From the NCBI GenBank assembly GCA_035236585.1, contig CP141135.1:6110001-6174000 (forward strand): 64,000 nt of DNA. The letters run 5' to 3'. Of the stretch, positions 45,341-56,525 are shown piece after piece. A model generated the notes under the pieces. The model worked only from the letters and a program-made list of their open reading frames with translations. It was not told the DNA's origin and did not search any database. A program made the position numbers and the translations under genes. Source of the DNA: Warburgia ugandensis. Taxonomy: Eukaryota; Streptophyta; Magnoliopsida; Canellales; Canellaceae. Each line of letters opens with the position of its first letter. Position 1 is the first letter of the stretch.

Positions 45341-47642
45341 CGTAGTTAACTATCTTCCAAGGCTGTGCTTGGAGGGACAGTAGACATTTACTGCCAAATC
45401 TAATACAAAGGTTAGAAAATTAAGGTAAAATTCGCTTCACCGCCACCTCAACCTTGCCGAAATTATATCCGGTCTTCCAACATAGGATAACATTTAAGGG
45501 CTTCTTCTTACATATCCTCCTACATTTTCTCACCGAAACTGTCCACTGACGAATTCACCCAGGCATAGAATATAATAAATCCCACCAAACTTTAATGATA
45601 TCCCACCAAAATCATACTAAGCCCAATAAATGACTATGCAAATCATCTTCCTGAAGTATTTATAAGCCAAATAAGTTACTCAGCAACAAACACAATGGAA
45701 CGGTTCATTCCCTGCATAATAGATCGCCTTCCAATTGCTATGCTATCACATTTTTACCTGCAAAAATAAAGCTTCTACCATGAAAAGGGATAGAACTTCA
45801 AGTGCATAGATCGGCACATACCGACATGGAATAGGATACACCTTATCCCATCCAACCTAGGAGGAATGCTAAAACAAAGCGCTTAAACAAAGAATGATCC
45901 AAGACTGCCCAACTTCTCAGTAATCTGACGACTTCATTTGATTGCTTCAGCTGTGGGTGTTCGGTCGATAAATAAATCCTGATAATGGGATGATTCTAAC
46001 ATTTTGAGGAAATTGATTCTGCTCACCACAATAGACCGTAAAAGGACAGCTTAAATTCAAGGATCAAATTTCTACTTTGTCGAGGATCGAATCATCCAAA
46101 CTTCCTCGTTTTTCGGTTAAGACATATCACACAAGCAAAACAAACGAAAAAAGTAAATCAGACCGTCCAAATGTAGACCCCTACGTGCATAAGTGGCCCC
46201 TTCCTTTTTGGCGCATTGACTGGCCGCTTCGGTTTACCATTCTTGCAAAGTGATAAAATTCAAACGGGCGGTCTGGAACTAGAATTTTCAAAAAACAAGG
46301 AGAGAGAACGACAGAGCTACAACTGCATATGGAAACCTCTGAAAGTAGAATCCCAATATTTCACTTAGCATGATGTTAATTGATTTCTGAGGATCCATTT
46401 GATGTAAGTCTAGTGAGTTACCTAGGTCATCATGGTCCAGGCAATCAGAATAATTGTTACTGTGGAATGTCATCCAATGTTCCAAATTGTTTTCTTTTTC
46501 AGGAGGAATGGCTCAATGTTCCGTGCTGCTTTTCTTTTTGTAGGAAATGGTCCAATGTTCCAAATCGATAGAGCTCTTCGGACAATCAGCGACGTTTCTC
46601 ATGGACACTGCTTCCTTCTTTGTAAAAGTTTTATTTTTGCCTTGGCTGAGGGTGAGAGTTAACTCTGCGAATGCCGGTCCCCTGACTAAATGAAGCTATG
46701 GTATTTAATAGAGTGGAACGGAGGAATAAGATTCATGTGGCCCACCTCTAATTGGGAGAAGGTCTTGATGATGATGATGAGCGAGGATCAGAGTTAGGTA
46801 TGTGATACTTATTCCTTGCAGTGCCCCCTACTTGATGGGTTTTATCTCAGTCTGAACTCTGGAAGTATTTCCTCCTCTTTTAATATATCTCGTCATTCGG
46901 CAAAAGGGTCCAATATTCCTTACTGTTGACCAAACTCCAACTCTTGAGCTTCAGGAAGGCAACTCTTGCGCTACTGCAACACTCTGGCGTTCCTGAATTG
47001 TTTATTATAATTTTAGAGAGAACTTTCTACCGTGAATCTTGCACTAATTGGATCTCTGGAAATATTTCAGTATTCTATTGAGATTGTGCTTGCTTTAAGG
47101 GGAATCACAAGTCAAATGCACTCTGTTGAAAATTAACACAAAGTTCGAAGGAATCTGCCACATGGCACTTCTGAATTCGTAGCTCTCCTTAAGCAAACAA
47201 GTGCCAATCTCCGTATCATTTTTTAAATAATTAATTGTGGAAGCTAAACACATTCTTCGTGGATTCCAAATAAATGCGAAAATTTGTTTGATAAGCTATT
47301 ATTTTGTTTCCCGTTTTTGCCTTGACTCCTAGCCTCTTGAACATACAAAAAGAAACTGAACTAAAGAGGAGGTAGATATTTTTTCTTGAAATCCCAGAGT
47401 CTGTCCCCTATCCTTTTGGTTTATGATGGGATGTAATCTCTGGATGTGGTCGGAATCACCCAGAAAGCACATTCATCAGGGTAGATTAAGCGCTGGGATT
47501 TGAACTTGGGTCAATAACCAGGGGACTTTAACCAATTCCTCATGGACCAGCATAGGCCAATTGGTAAGGGGGAAGAGATGGCATTTATATACAAGTTTCA
47601 ATATCTATGAACCGCACTTCGACAGTTTAACAAGTGTGAACT

Positions 47643-48143
47643 GTGAAGATTGCTGGAATCCGTAGAGTGGATTCCTTTTTAGTTGGAAGGATCATCTTCT
47701 TAACAATGGAGAAATTTTCTGGGTGCATGTCACTTTTGCAAATCATGGCCCAAAAGATGGATGAAAACCCATTCGGCACCGAATGTAGTTCTCCTGCATT
47801 TAACTGCACGCGCCGTAGCCAAGAAGGAGCCTCTCTCTTGGTAGATCATGGATTCCTCCTGTGGTTGGTCATGGATGGACACGTATGTTCAAAGTTCAAA
47901 AGTTCAGCAAAAAAACCAGTGTCGTTTACTTTTTGTGCTGATCTCGATGAAGAAATACCATTTAAGAAAGCTGTTTTGTGCTCCAATTCATACCGACAGT
48001 TCCTTGATCAGGCCGTTTTCCTAGCAGCTCTAAAAAAAGAATTATGCAGTATCTTTTGCTTTCTGTCCCACACAGTTTCATATTCTTTGCATGTGCCAAG
48101 GATTTGGCAAGAGGAATGCAATCTAGGGGAACCCATGCGGTGA
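47643..48143 (+). CDS. Counterpart of the unrecognised open frame, copy 2
   Basis: 166 codons, aligned with the frame at 24851-25360 for about the first 150 residues, lacking nine residues near position 16. A one-base difference near 48050 puts its last 25 or so residues in a different frame from copy 1, so at most one copy keeps the ancestral end. No domain recognised; possibly not coding. Confidence 0.25.
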   Translation: MKIAGIRRVDSFLVGRIIFLTMEKFSGCMSLLQIMAQKMDENPFGTECSSPAFNCTRRSQEGASLLVDHGFLLWLVMDGHVCSKFKSSAKKPVSFTFCADLDEEIPFKKAVLCSNSYRQFLDQAVFLAALKKELCSIFCFLSHTVSYSLHVPRIWQEECNLGEPMR

Positions 48144-48740
48144 AAGGCCCACCTACAGTGAATCTAGCCCATTCATCTGATTACTCCAAGTACTTCGGAT
48201 GCCTAAAAACCAGGAGAAATAGATCATTCAAGAAACCCAAAAATGTCCGATCGACTTAAGCTTATGTAAAGTCTCTTCTTGTCAGCTTCTTGTAACAAAA
48301 AATACATATTTTTCCGATGCATGTTGGAATCATTCAATTCTTTCTCGTTGCTATTGAGCGTTACAGAAAATCTGAAGCAGATGAATCAAATGTACAGACA
48401 GGATCAACCAAAGGTGGGTCCTTCAAGGAAAAAGTTGGCCCCCACATGATAAGTAGCTGTGCAGTGGCGCCTTCATTAGCATTCCCCTTATAATAACAAT
48501 TGTTCAAGGTGTTATGTAGTCGCAAGAAACTTCAGTGGCAAAAAGTTAGTGAATATTAGCCTCTAGTGTTGAACCAAAAAGAAGAAAGTCCAAAAGACGT
48601 TAGCACCTTTTGCTTTTATTCCATCAGATGAAATTTCTTAGCAATGAGAGTCTATGCTTGCTCCTTAAATTTCCATATAAATGTTAGGGGTCTCCCTACT
48701 GACGTTGCTTAGGGTTCTATCTGCTGCAATTTACTTTGTA

Positions 48741-49223
48741 ATGGCTACCGAGGTTGCAGACATTGAGGGAGGGTTGGAGAGGAATGTACAACAAGAAGAC
48801 ATGAGTGCAAAAGAAGAGGTGCTGAGGAAAGAAGCCGAGGAGCTGAAATCCAAGGGTCAACAGCTGATTAGACTTTACCTTGCTTTCCAAGGTTTTATTC
48901 TGACTGTCGTTGCTAATTCATCATCACTTACCTGTCAAAACTGGTGGATCCCGTTCGTGCTTTCTCTATTAGCCGCTGTTGTAAAAGCTGCTTTCCTCGC
49001 CGATATTACCATCAACTACCTGAAAACCATGTCTGATCTTGACATGCTGCATCAGGAACTTCTGGCGTTGGAGGGGGCGGAGGGTAGGCAACTGGACCAA
49101 GATTGCTTTAAACGGCACAAACGATGCATTTGTATGGCAGGGATGACGCTAGCTTTGGTTCTTTTTACACTTATCATCCTAATCGCCTGCCACGAAGTCC
49201 TCTGCCATGTTAAAAACGTCTAA
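48741..49223 (+). CDS. Small three-TM membrane protein, copy 2 (unknown function)
   Basis: Second intact copy. The frame is open from 48681 (180 codons). As in copy 1, a TATAAAT overlaps that first ATG, so the start at 48741 (160 aa, MATEVADIEGG) or 48801 is preferred. It has the same layout: charged helix, then three hydrophobic segments, ending CHEVLCHVKNV and TAA. By eye about ten residues differ from copy 1, including a Trp-to-Cys and a Tyr-to-Cys change before the last membrane segment. I counted roughly twelve amino-acid-changing and four silent differences, which suggests weak or relaxed constraint. Function unknown. Confidence 0.6.
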   Translation: MATEVADIEGGLERNVQQEDMSAKEEVLRKEAEELKSKGQQLIRLYLAFQGFILTVVANSSSLTCQNWWIPFVLSLLAAVVKAAFLADITINYLKTMSDLDMLHQELLALEGAEGRQLDQDCFKRHKRCICMAGMTLALVLFTLIILIACHEVLCHVKNV

Positions 49224-49493
49224 CCACATAGGTTTTAGCTTAGTTTCTTGAGAGTTCTTATACCATGGGGGCACAATATTCTCATCTGGAGACTAGTAAC
49301 TGGCAAGGGCACAAAACGAGATTCACTGTTGTCACTTGTCCAGACAGTCTATCTTATAGGTCATGCTGTGGGATGATACATATTTGGAGATTCCAGCACA
49401 TATTTGTACACATTTTATTTCTGTGATATATGCGTCTGAGTAATATTTTTCTGCATAGTTTACTCCATATATTTAAAATAAGAAAAGAAAAGT

Positions 49494-49620
49494 TTTGTAT
49501 GAAGTATTACTTTTTATAACAAGGATGTGGAGCTGATATATGTATCTCTTATTCACGAGACTGGCTGGGGAGACTTTCACCGAAACGTAGCCATTCAACT
49601 TTCTAGCATGCATGGCAAGA
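49494..49620. mobile_element. Insertion of about 127 bp unique to duplication copy 2
   Basis: Absent from the equivalent site in copy 1 (about 26718). It contains TTTATAACAAGG and GGAGCTGATAT, an inverted relative of the 43490-43717 repeat unit. Flanks are purine-rich (AAGAAAAG, AAGAGG) and a clean TSD is not visible. Either a small element in copy 2 or a deletion in copy 1. Confidence 0.5.
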
Positions 49621-49820
49621 GGTATATGCATGATCAAGACAAGAGGTCGTTGTAGACCATCATCGGGATAAACGCATGGCTTAGGTCTAAAATTGAAAAG
49701 TAAGTTCAATATACAGTTTAATCTTCCATCTTCAAAACTTAAAACTTGGTTTTTATGCACGAAATTATGGTCTTATATTCTACCAAGGAAAAAATTACAA
49801 AGGAGACAGAGCTGGTCTTA

Positions 49821-50009
49821 GAAGGGGAGCCTTGGCGCAACGGTAAAAGTTGTCATCATGTGACCTTGAGGTCACGGGTTCAAGGCGTGGAAACAGCCTC
49901 TTGCAAATGCAAGGTAAGGTTGTGTACTTTAGGCCCTTCTGATCTGCCCCTTCCCTTGATCCTGCATAGGCGGGAGCTTCGTGCACTAGGGTTGCCCCTT
50001 TTTTTACAA
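49821..50009 (+). mobile_element. Au SINE
   Basis: A textbook Au-SINE: GGAGCCTTGGCGCAACGGTA (A-box region), GGTCACGGGTTCAAGGC (B box), AAACAGCCTCTTGCAAATGC, GCGGGAGCTTCGTGCACTAGG, and a T-rich end. It is flanked by AGCTGGTCTTA at 49810-49820 and 50010-50020. The site is empty in duplication copy 1, so it inserted after the duplication. Confidence 0.95.
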
Positions 50010-50109
50010 AGCTGGTCTTAAGAGACAACAGTATTATGAAGAAATTAACAGAATAGAGTTTATTTCATTAAATTTTCTCTGTTATTAGCAATGAATCTCT
50101 ATTCAACCC

Positions 50110-50720
50110 TGCTGATTTACAGACTGAGAATGTATTGAAATTGTGCACTCTAATCAAGACGATTAATCTGGTCCTCAAATCCCCAATGGGTATCCTCTTC
50201 ATTCGAATCCAGCTGATCAATAAGTCTTCTATAATCAGAGACGACCACCATTAAAAAAGGGCAGCCATGGTGCACGAAGCTCCCACCTATGCCAGTTCTG
50301 AGGAAGGGGCAGGCTACAATGGCCTAAAGTAGGCAGCCTTACCTTGCATTTTTGCAAGAAGCTGATTCCACGCCTTGAAACCGTGACCTCAAAGTCACAT
50401 AATAACAACTTTTACCATTACGCTAAGGCTCACCTTCTAGAGCATTGGTGTAACCAAATCCACATTCCTTGGAAAAGAGCCTGTACTCAAGCAGTTAAAC
50501 CATCTCCCTCTTGTAATAGTCCTGAAAACGCCTTAATTGACTTGCCACTGCAGTCCCTGATAAGTCTTCCAGTCCTACTCGGCCCTGGTTTGTCAATGGA
50601 TGATCCATCAAAATTCAACTTGAACAGACCCTCAGTTGGCAGCACCCATTGAAGTTTCTGCCAAGGTCTCCGCTACACTCGTCCCAGTTGCTGCTAAAGC
50701 CTCCATCCACGATCCAAACG
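50110..50720 (-). pseudogene. LINE-type RNase H fragment, copy 2, split by a SINE
   Basis: Counterpart of 27024-27450. The minus strand again encodes KLNFDGSS near 50620, but the region is interrupted at 50253-50441 by an Au SINE. It also carries extra substitutions and is not functional. Confidence 0.6.
50253..50441 (-). mobile_element. Au SINE, minus strand
   Basis: Reverse-oriented Au SINE beginning AAAAAAGGGCAGCC (the SINE 3' end) and ending near AAGGCTCACCTTCTAG. The B box on the minus strand is GGTCACGGTTTCAAGG. It is absent from copy 1 at 27150, where the flanks CCACCATT and GGTGTAACC are directly joined. The TSD is short and not clear. Confidence 0.85.
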
Positions 50721-51159
50721 TCTCTCCATCCGGCTAAGCTAAAATGGGTGGCAGTGGGGCCGCCCTGTTTTCACATGATGGATGGTTCAATCGCATCTGA
50801 CAAGCATATTTGGGCCCAAAAGATGGTTGTTAGGAAAGTGCATGAAATGGACAAGTTCTTCCAAAGAGCACGCCTCTCCCGCAAACCAAGCAGCTTCTCC
50901 CGTGAGCTTCAGCATCTCCGACTATAATTGCTCGAACTGTATAATTACACAATAGAAGTTATAGATGTATTATTATTCATATTGCCTTATTTTATTAAAT
51001 GGTAACTTTCTTTTTCGAGGGAGCTAGCCATTCATTCTCTCTCTCTTCTCTCCTATATTTTGTTAACTTCTTTCACCTTGTACCTTCTTTTTTTAAAATC
51101 TTGATTGCTGAAATGATATGACAGTGGATTGTTGTTGGACCTTGCTGTTGACTTCAAAG

Positions 51160-54100
51160 TGTTTCAAAAAATCTCTTCAATCAGATAACTTGACGTGAAC
51201 AAGATACTACTATAACAAATTCGGCTTCTGTAGTTGACAAAGTAACAATTTGTTGTTTCTTTGATAACTACGATACAGCTCCAAAACTCATCATAAAACA
51301 AACCCAAATGTACTTTTTCTATCATCAAGATCTCTAGCATGGTCACTATCAGAAAAAGCAAACAGATTTTCCTTTGATCCTATTTTATACAAAATTCCAA
51401 AGTAAATTGTACCTTTCAAATAATGGAAGATCTTTTTTGCAGTTAAAAAATAATTCTCAATTGGATTCTCTATGTATCGACTTATTAAACTAACACCATG
51501 CATGATGTCAAGCCTTATTGAAGTTAGATGCATCAAACTTACAACTATCTGCTTGCAAAGAGTAGTATTTATCTTCTTCCCTCCATCGTCTCTCATCAAC
51601 TTTAAGCCACATGCAATTGGAGTACAAATTGAATTGCTATCCTTTATTTTGAACCTGTCTAGAATCTCAAGAACGTGTTTTTTTTGTGAAATAAAAATAC
51701 CAGCTGATGATTGCACAACTTCAATACTAAGGAAAAAATGCATCGATCCCAAATATGACATATCAAATTCAGTCATCATATTCTTCTTAAAAGCATCAAT
51801 CATGACACTATCATTACTAGTATATATCAGATCATCTACATATAGGCATACAACAAGTATTTTTCCATTATTTCTAAGTTTTGTAAAAAGCATATGCTCA
51901 TGCGAACAGTTATCAAAATCCTCTCTAGAAAAATAAGCATCTATACAACTATACCAAGCTCTTGGTGCTTATTTTAATCAATATAATGTTTTTTTTAGTT
52001 TGTATACCTTATTCTCACTGTCTTGTTTTACATATCCAAGAGGTTGATCAACATACACCTCTTCGTGCAACTTACCACACAAAAACGTCAACTTTACATC
52101 CAATTGATAAATGTACCATAAGATCTAGGCTGCCATGGACAACACCAATCGAATAGTATCAAGCCTCGCAACTGGAGTAAACACCTCTTTGTAATCAATG
52201 TCAAATTCTTGCTTCTAGCCTTTTACAAAGAGACAAGCTTCATACTTGTCAATTCCACCATCCTTGTTGAGCTTAGTTTTATAAACCCATTTCACACCAA
52301 TGGACTTTTGCACACTTGGAAGATATGACTACTCCCAAGTGTTATTTATTTCAATTGATCAGATCTTCTCATTCATTGATTTTTGCCATTTTTCATCTTT
52401 GACTTCTTCTTGGAATGTTAAAGGGTCACAATATGCAAACAAAGCAAAATGAGCAATTGAATCATAATCAAATAAGTTATCTCCACTTACATAATCCATC
52501 ATCCAGTTTGGCCTTTTTCTTGGGCGTGGTTGAACATCATCAATTGGCTCAACTAGTGTTGAATTTTCACCAAAAGATTAAGGTTGTTGGCCTGCAACAA
52601 GGGATTATGCTTGCTATTCAAATTTGTCTTCACCTTCATCAAAAGTAACTGAAATAGGCTACTTCCTTGAATCATTTTTATTCCAATTTCATGTCTTCTC
52701 CTAGTAAAAAACAACATCTCTGCTGGTTACAATTTTCTGCGTGATTGGATTTAATAATTTATAAGCTTTGGAAGATTCAACTTATGCCAAGAAAGACACA
52801 CTTTGCACCTTTATCATTGAGCTTCTTCCTTTTCTCATCTAGAATGTGTGCATAAGCAATGCAACCAAAAATTCTGAAGTGATCTATAGAAGGCTTGAGC
52901 TCACTCCAAGCTTCCTTAAGTGTCATGTTTTAAACAGAAAAAGTAGGACTTCCATATAACACATAAATGCCTCAATTCACTACTTCTAGCCAAAAGTTCT
53001 TTAAAATGTTCCCTCTTGCCAGCAGGCTTCTCACCATGTTAAGGATGGTTCTATTTTTCCTCTCAGATACACCATTCTATTGAGGTGTATAAGCAGTTGT
53101 GAGTTCCATTCAAATACCTCATTCATCACAAAATGCTTCAAACTCTTTTGAACAGTATTCTCGACCACGATCAGTACGGATATTTTTAATGGCTTTTCCT
53201 ATTTCATTTTCCACATGTGCCTTGAAGCTTTTGAATATATTAAAAACTTCTGATTTTTTCTGCAAAAAATAAACCCAAGTTTTTCGAGTATAATCATTAA
53301 TGAAAGTAATTAAATATCTTTTACCTCCATTAGAAGATAGATTTATTAGCCCACAAATGTCAAAATGAACTAGTTCTAGGACATTCTTTGCTTTCCATTA
53401 CTTTCCTTGAGGGAACTGTGAATGATGTTGTTTACTAACAACATATTCTTCACAAACTTGAGAAGGAATGGCAATTTGAGGAAGACCTAACACCATATTT
53501 TTCTGTTGGAGAGTTATTAATCCACCAAAATTCAAGTGGCCATAGCAAAAATGCTAAAGCCATGTAGGATCTTTCACAGTAGAACGAAAGCCTTCATTTA
53601 AATAAGAAAAAGAAGATTTACTACCACACATGTGATTGATACAGCCTATATCCACGTACAAATATCTAATTCAGGTTTCTTGTTGGCATGGTAAGCTATC
53701 AACAAAGTTTCTGCTTCCTTATTTTTTGCAAAATTTGATTTTTCCCCTTTTTCTTTGTCGTTAAGCAATTTAGTATAACATTTAGAATGATAATGACCAA
53801 ATTTATGATACCTAAAGCACTCTGCTTTGGATTTGTCAAAGTGTTGATCTTGTCCTTTGCCGTTGCCTTGAAACTGATCATCATCAACTTTGAAATTTTG
53901 ATATTGTCTACTTCAATCTCTGTTGCCTTGACCTCCTCTTCCTTTACCTCTATTCCTTCTTCTAGAATTTGAGAATTGAGTAAAGGCAGAAACCTTTAGA
54001 GCTTGCTTGTCCATAATCGAACTTCGGTTCATCTTTTGTATGTGGACCAATAAAGAGCTCTGGAGTTCATCAAATGAGAGTTCATCTATATCTTTAGATT

Positions 54101-55226
54101 TTTCGATTAAGCAAATAACATAATCATACTTTGATGCCAAGGAACGTTGATGGCAACGTCTTCTCTTTTCTCACCATGGAATCACATTTTATTTGCCATC
54201 CCCATCATTCTTGCACAATAGTTGGTAATGGACTCACCATCTTTCATCTTTAAAGTCTCAAAATCCCTCCTCAAAGCTTGAAGCTGTGCACGCTTCACCC
54301 TTGACGAGCCTTGATATTTTTTCTTCATTGAATCTCAAAATTACTTGGAAGTTTCTTTGCTAAGAATTGTTTCCAAGATAGAGTGATCAATTTCCTAGAA
54401 AATATAGTTTCTTGCCTTCAAATCCTTTAGCTTCAGTCCTTCCAACTCTGTCATATGTGTTTCTATCAACGACACACCAACTGCTAATTCTGCTATCCCT
54501 GTACTAACCACCTACCAATACTCTTTGGACCCCAGGAAGTTCTCCATAAGCATGCTCCAAGTGTCATAGTGACCATCGAAACGAGGAATAGCTGGCTGAA
54601 CAAAGCTATCAGATGCCCTCTAGCCTTGAAATTGTTAAGGAATAAAGCGAGTATATAGAAAGCTATTGCTTTTCTCTGTTCTATATCTCATAAGAACTAG
54701 GCTCTAATACCACTCATGCAAAACAAGAGGAATAGAAAGCAAAATAACAAAAGGAAGAGCAAAAAATACATGAAGCACCCCATCTGTTAATTGATAAAAG
54801 CCTATAAATAGGCATTACAAGAGTAAAAAAAAAACACAAACAAACAAACTAATCTTACTTACTAACTCCAATAAAACAACCACTAAATTGTACCTCTAAA
54901 AAAGGGCAGCCCAAGTGCACAAAGCTCTCGCCTATGTGGGGTCTAGGGAAGGGGCGAACCACAAGGACTTAAAGTACACAGCCTTACCTTGCATTTTGCA
55001 AGAGGCTGTTTTCACGCCTTGAACCTGTAACCTCAAGGTCACACGATGACAACTTTTACCATTGCGCCAAGGCTTACTAAGTTGTACCATTAACTTTTAT
55101 AAAACAACCACCAACTTTTACCACTAACTCCTATAAAACTACCACTAACTTTTACTACTAATTCTTACAAAATAGAATAAAACTAACTTTCAAAGCCACT
55201 ATCTTTCCAATAACTAAATCTTAACA
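51160..55226 (-). mobile_element. Second Ty1/Copia retrotransposon, 3'-truncated and broken
   Basis: On the minus strand: a probable 5' LTR (about 55226 to 54717, promoter-like CTATAAATAG near 54803, a SINE inside it), a TGGTATTAGAGCC primer-binding site (54700-54712), gag with a K/R-rich region near 53913-54140, integrase-like sequence around 53000-53500, and reverse transcriptase/RNase H at 51893-51291 (LYVDDLIYTSND). The order is that of Copia, and the RT sequence differs in lineage from that of the element at 20049. No 3' LTR is found; the element ends near the edge of duplication copy 2. It has many breaks and is a fossil. The LTR start is inferred from TGTTAAGATT only. Confidence 0.85.
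54895..55076 (-). mobile_element. Au SINE inside the Copia LTR
   Basis: Minus-strand Au SINE. The plus strand reads AAAAAAGGGCAGCCCAAGTG at its 3' end and TTGCGCCAAGGCTTA at its 5' end. TSD CTAAATTGTACC (54883-54894) versus CTAAGTTGTACC (55077-55088), one mismatch. It inserted after the Copia element. Confidence 0.95.
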
Positions 55227-55562
55227 TGGATAAGTTTCCAAGCTTTAGATGCAAACTAGAGAACCACTTTATCTACATCTCTATGAACTGTGGCAAATGA
55301 TGATTTGTTCTCTACAATGGACCAGAATTTTGGTTTCACTACTATCTCTCTTTCACTCATTTGACCACTGTATTACAAGTAAAAACATTCAGCCACCATA
55401 ACAAAACAAATCACAGTTTTCTGCACTCATTTCTTGTGTAGACAATATCAAGCTCAACATGAAGTGACATAATCAAAATGAAACATTTTAAAGAAACAAA
55501 TGGTTTCTCCAAATAATTCCATCAATTCAAGAGAACCAAATCGAAAACGATCAATTGCTCAC

Positions 55563-55722
55563 CTTCATAGCTCATAGTTCCATTCCTGTCGAAATCATAC
55601 ATCCTTCAAAAACCAAAACATAAGGCTGAATTCCAATACAAACAGTACGTTATACACCAAATCAAAGAAAGTAGTAGAAAAAATTATGCAGTGCAAAGAA
55701 GAACCCAATCGTTTGCTGCACA

Positions 55723-55795
<73 letters not shown>

Positions 55796-55815
55796 AAATT
55801 CTCCAACCGCGAGTG
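55563..55815 (-). pseudogene. Remnant exons of an EF-hand (penta-EF-like) gene
   Basis: Two minus-strand exons fit together. Exon A (55815-55705), after a GGGCAG acceptor, encodes ALAVGEFKLSLS, then a Leu-Ser run from a CT repeat, then IVQQTI. Exon B (55603-55563), after TTTGAAG and before a GTGAGC donor, encodes MYDFDRNGTMSYE, an EF-hand calcium loop. I recall the plant EF-hand family pattern ALAVGNLxFSLSVVQQMI joined to RMYDFDRNGTMSFEEF, which matches in order. The first EF-hand exon (REWFDRVDS-like) and all downstream exons are missing; the Copia element lies where they should follow. The 68-bp CT run is also not a multiple of three. I judge it a gene remnant. Confidence 0.5.
55725..55792 (+). 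repeat. (AG)34 microsatellite
   Basis: A pure 68-bp run lying inside the putative EF-hand exon, where the minus strand reads as a Leu-Ser dipeptide repeat. The two flanks of the run are in different reading frames at this length. Confidence 0.95.
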
Positions 55816-56302
55816 CTGCCCGATCATCAATATCATCGATGTCATCAAAGAGAGAAATATTAGGGTATTAGAGAAGAAGAAAGAAGTAGTAGTAACAGAA
55901 AACCTTGAGTGGAGGAGCAGTGATGCTTTCGGTTTTGTTTGAGCGAGCTCCCGGAAGGGCCTTTTCCTTGAGTCATGGGTGTTTATATGGTTGATGATCA
56001 CGACCATTCATGTACAGGGCCACATTCTAGTTCGATAAATTATTAAATATATTAGTTTTCTAGATAATGATCTGCCCTTCGGTTGGTTACAAATAGCATT
56101 CCGCTACTTTTTACACAGGATCAAACCGACCATCTGGGGATCCCCATCTCAATTGGATGATATTATTTGGAGTGAAAAAGACCCATTTTTCAGTGGTTAG
56201 GTCCACGGCCATGATATTTGGATCAGTAGAGAACCCGCATCTGTGGTATCAGATGGACGGTTTAGTCAATATTAGATGGAACCCACTAACCTATCATCGT
56301 AC

Positions 56303-56525
56303 GGGCTGTTTGGTACGGGAATAACAAACCACTCCCATTAATTCATTCTTGGATTGTTACTTTTATCCTTGTTATATGTGGCCTTAAAACATGGATCACA
56401 TTATTTAGAACAAAAAACTATCAGAATAATCTTATAGATTTTTTAAGACTGCAAATGGTGGGGGGAAATAACACGACCAAGTAAATAACTTTATGCATGG
56501 TCGGCTATTCCCGTCCCAAACAGCC
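56303..56525. mobile_element. MITE of about 220 bp
   Basis: The left end GGGCTGTTTGGTACGGGAAT and the right end, read in reverse as GGCTGTTTGGGACGGGAATA, form terminal inverted repeats of about 21 bp around an AT-rich core with no coding. The GGSCTGTTTGG start is typical of plant Harbinger- and hAT-like MITEs. No convincing target duplication was found, so the superfamily is open. Confidence 0.7.

Larger units (their letters stand above)
45341..51081 (+). repeat. Segmental duplication, copy 2 (contains SINE insertions)
   Basis: Direct copy of 17732-27788 without the Copia element; at 47635-47645 it preserves the uninterrupted target site AGTGTGAACTG. Relative to copy 1 it carries extra blocks at about 49494-49620, 49821-50009 and 50253-50441. 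Its right end lies next to the truncated 3' end of the second Copia element. Confidence 0.95.
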
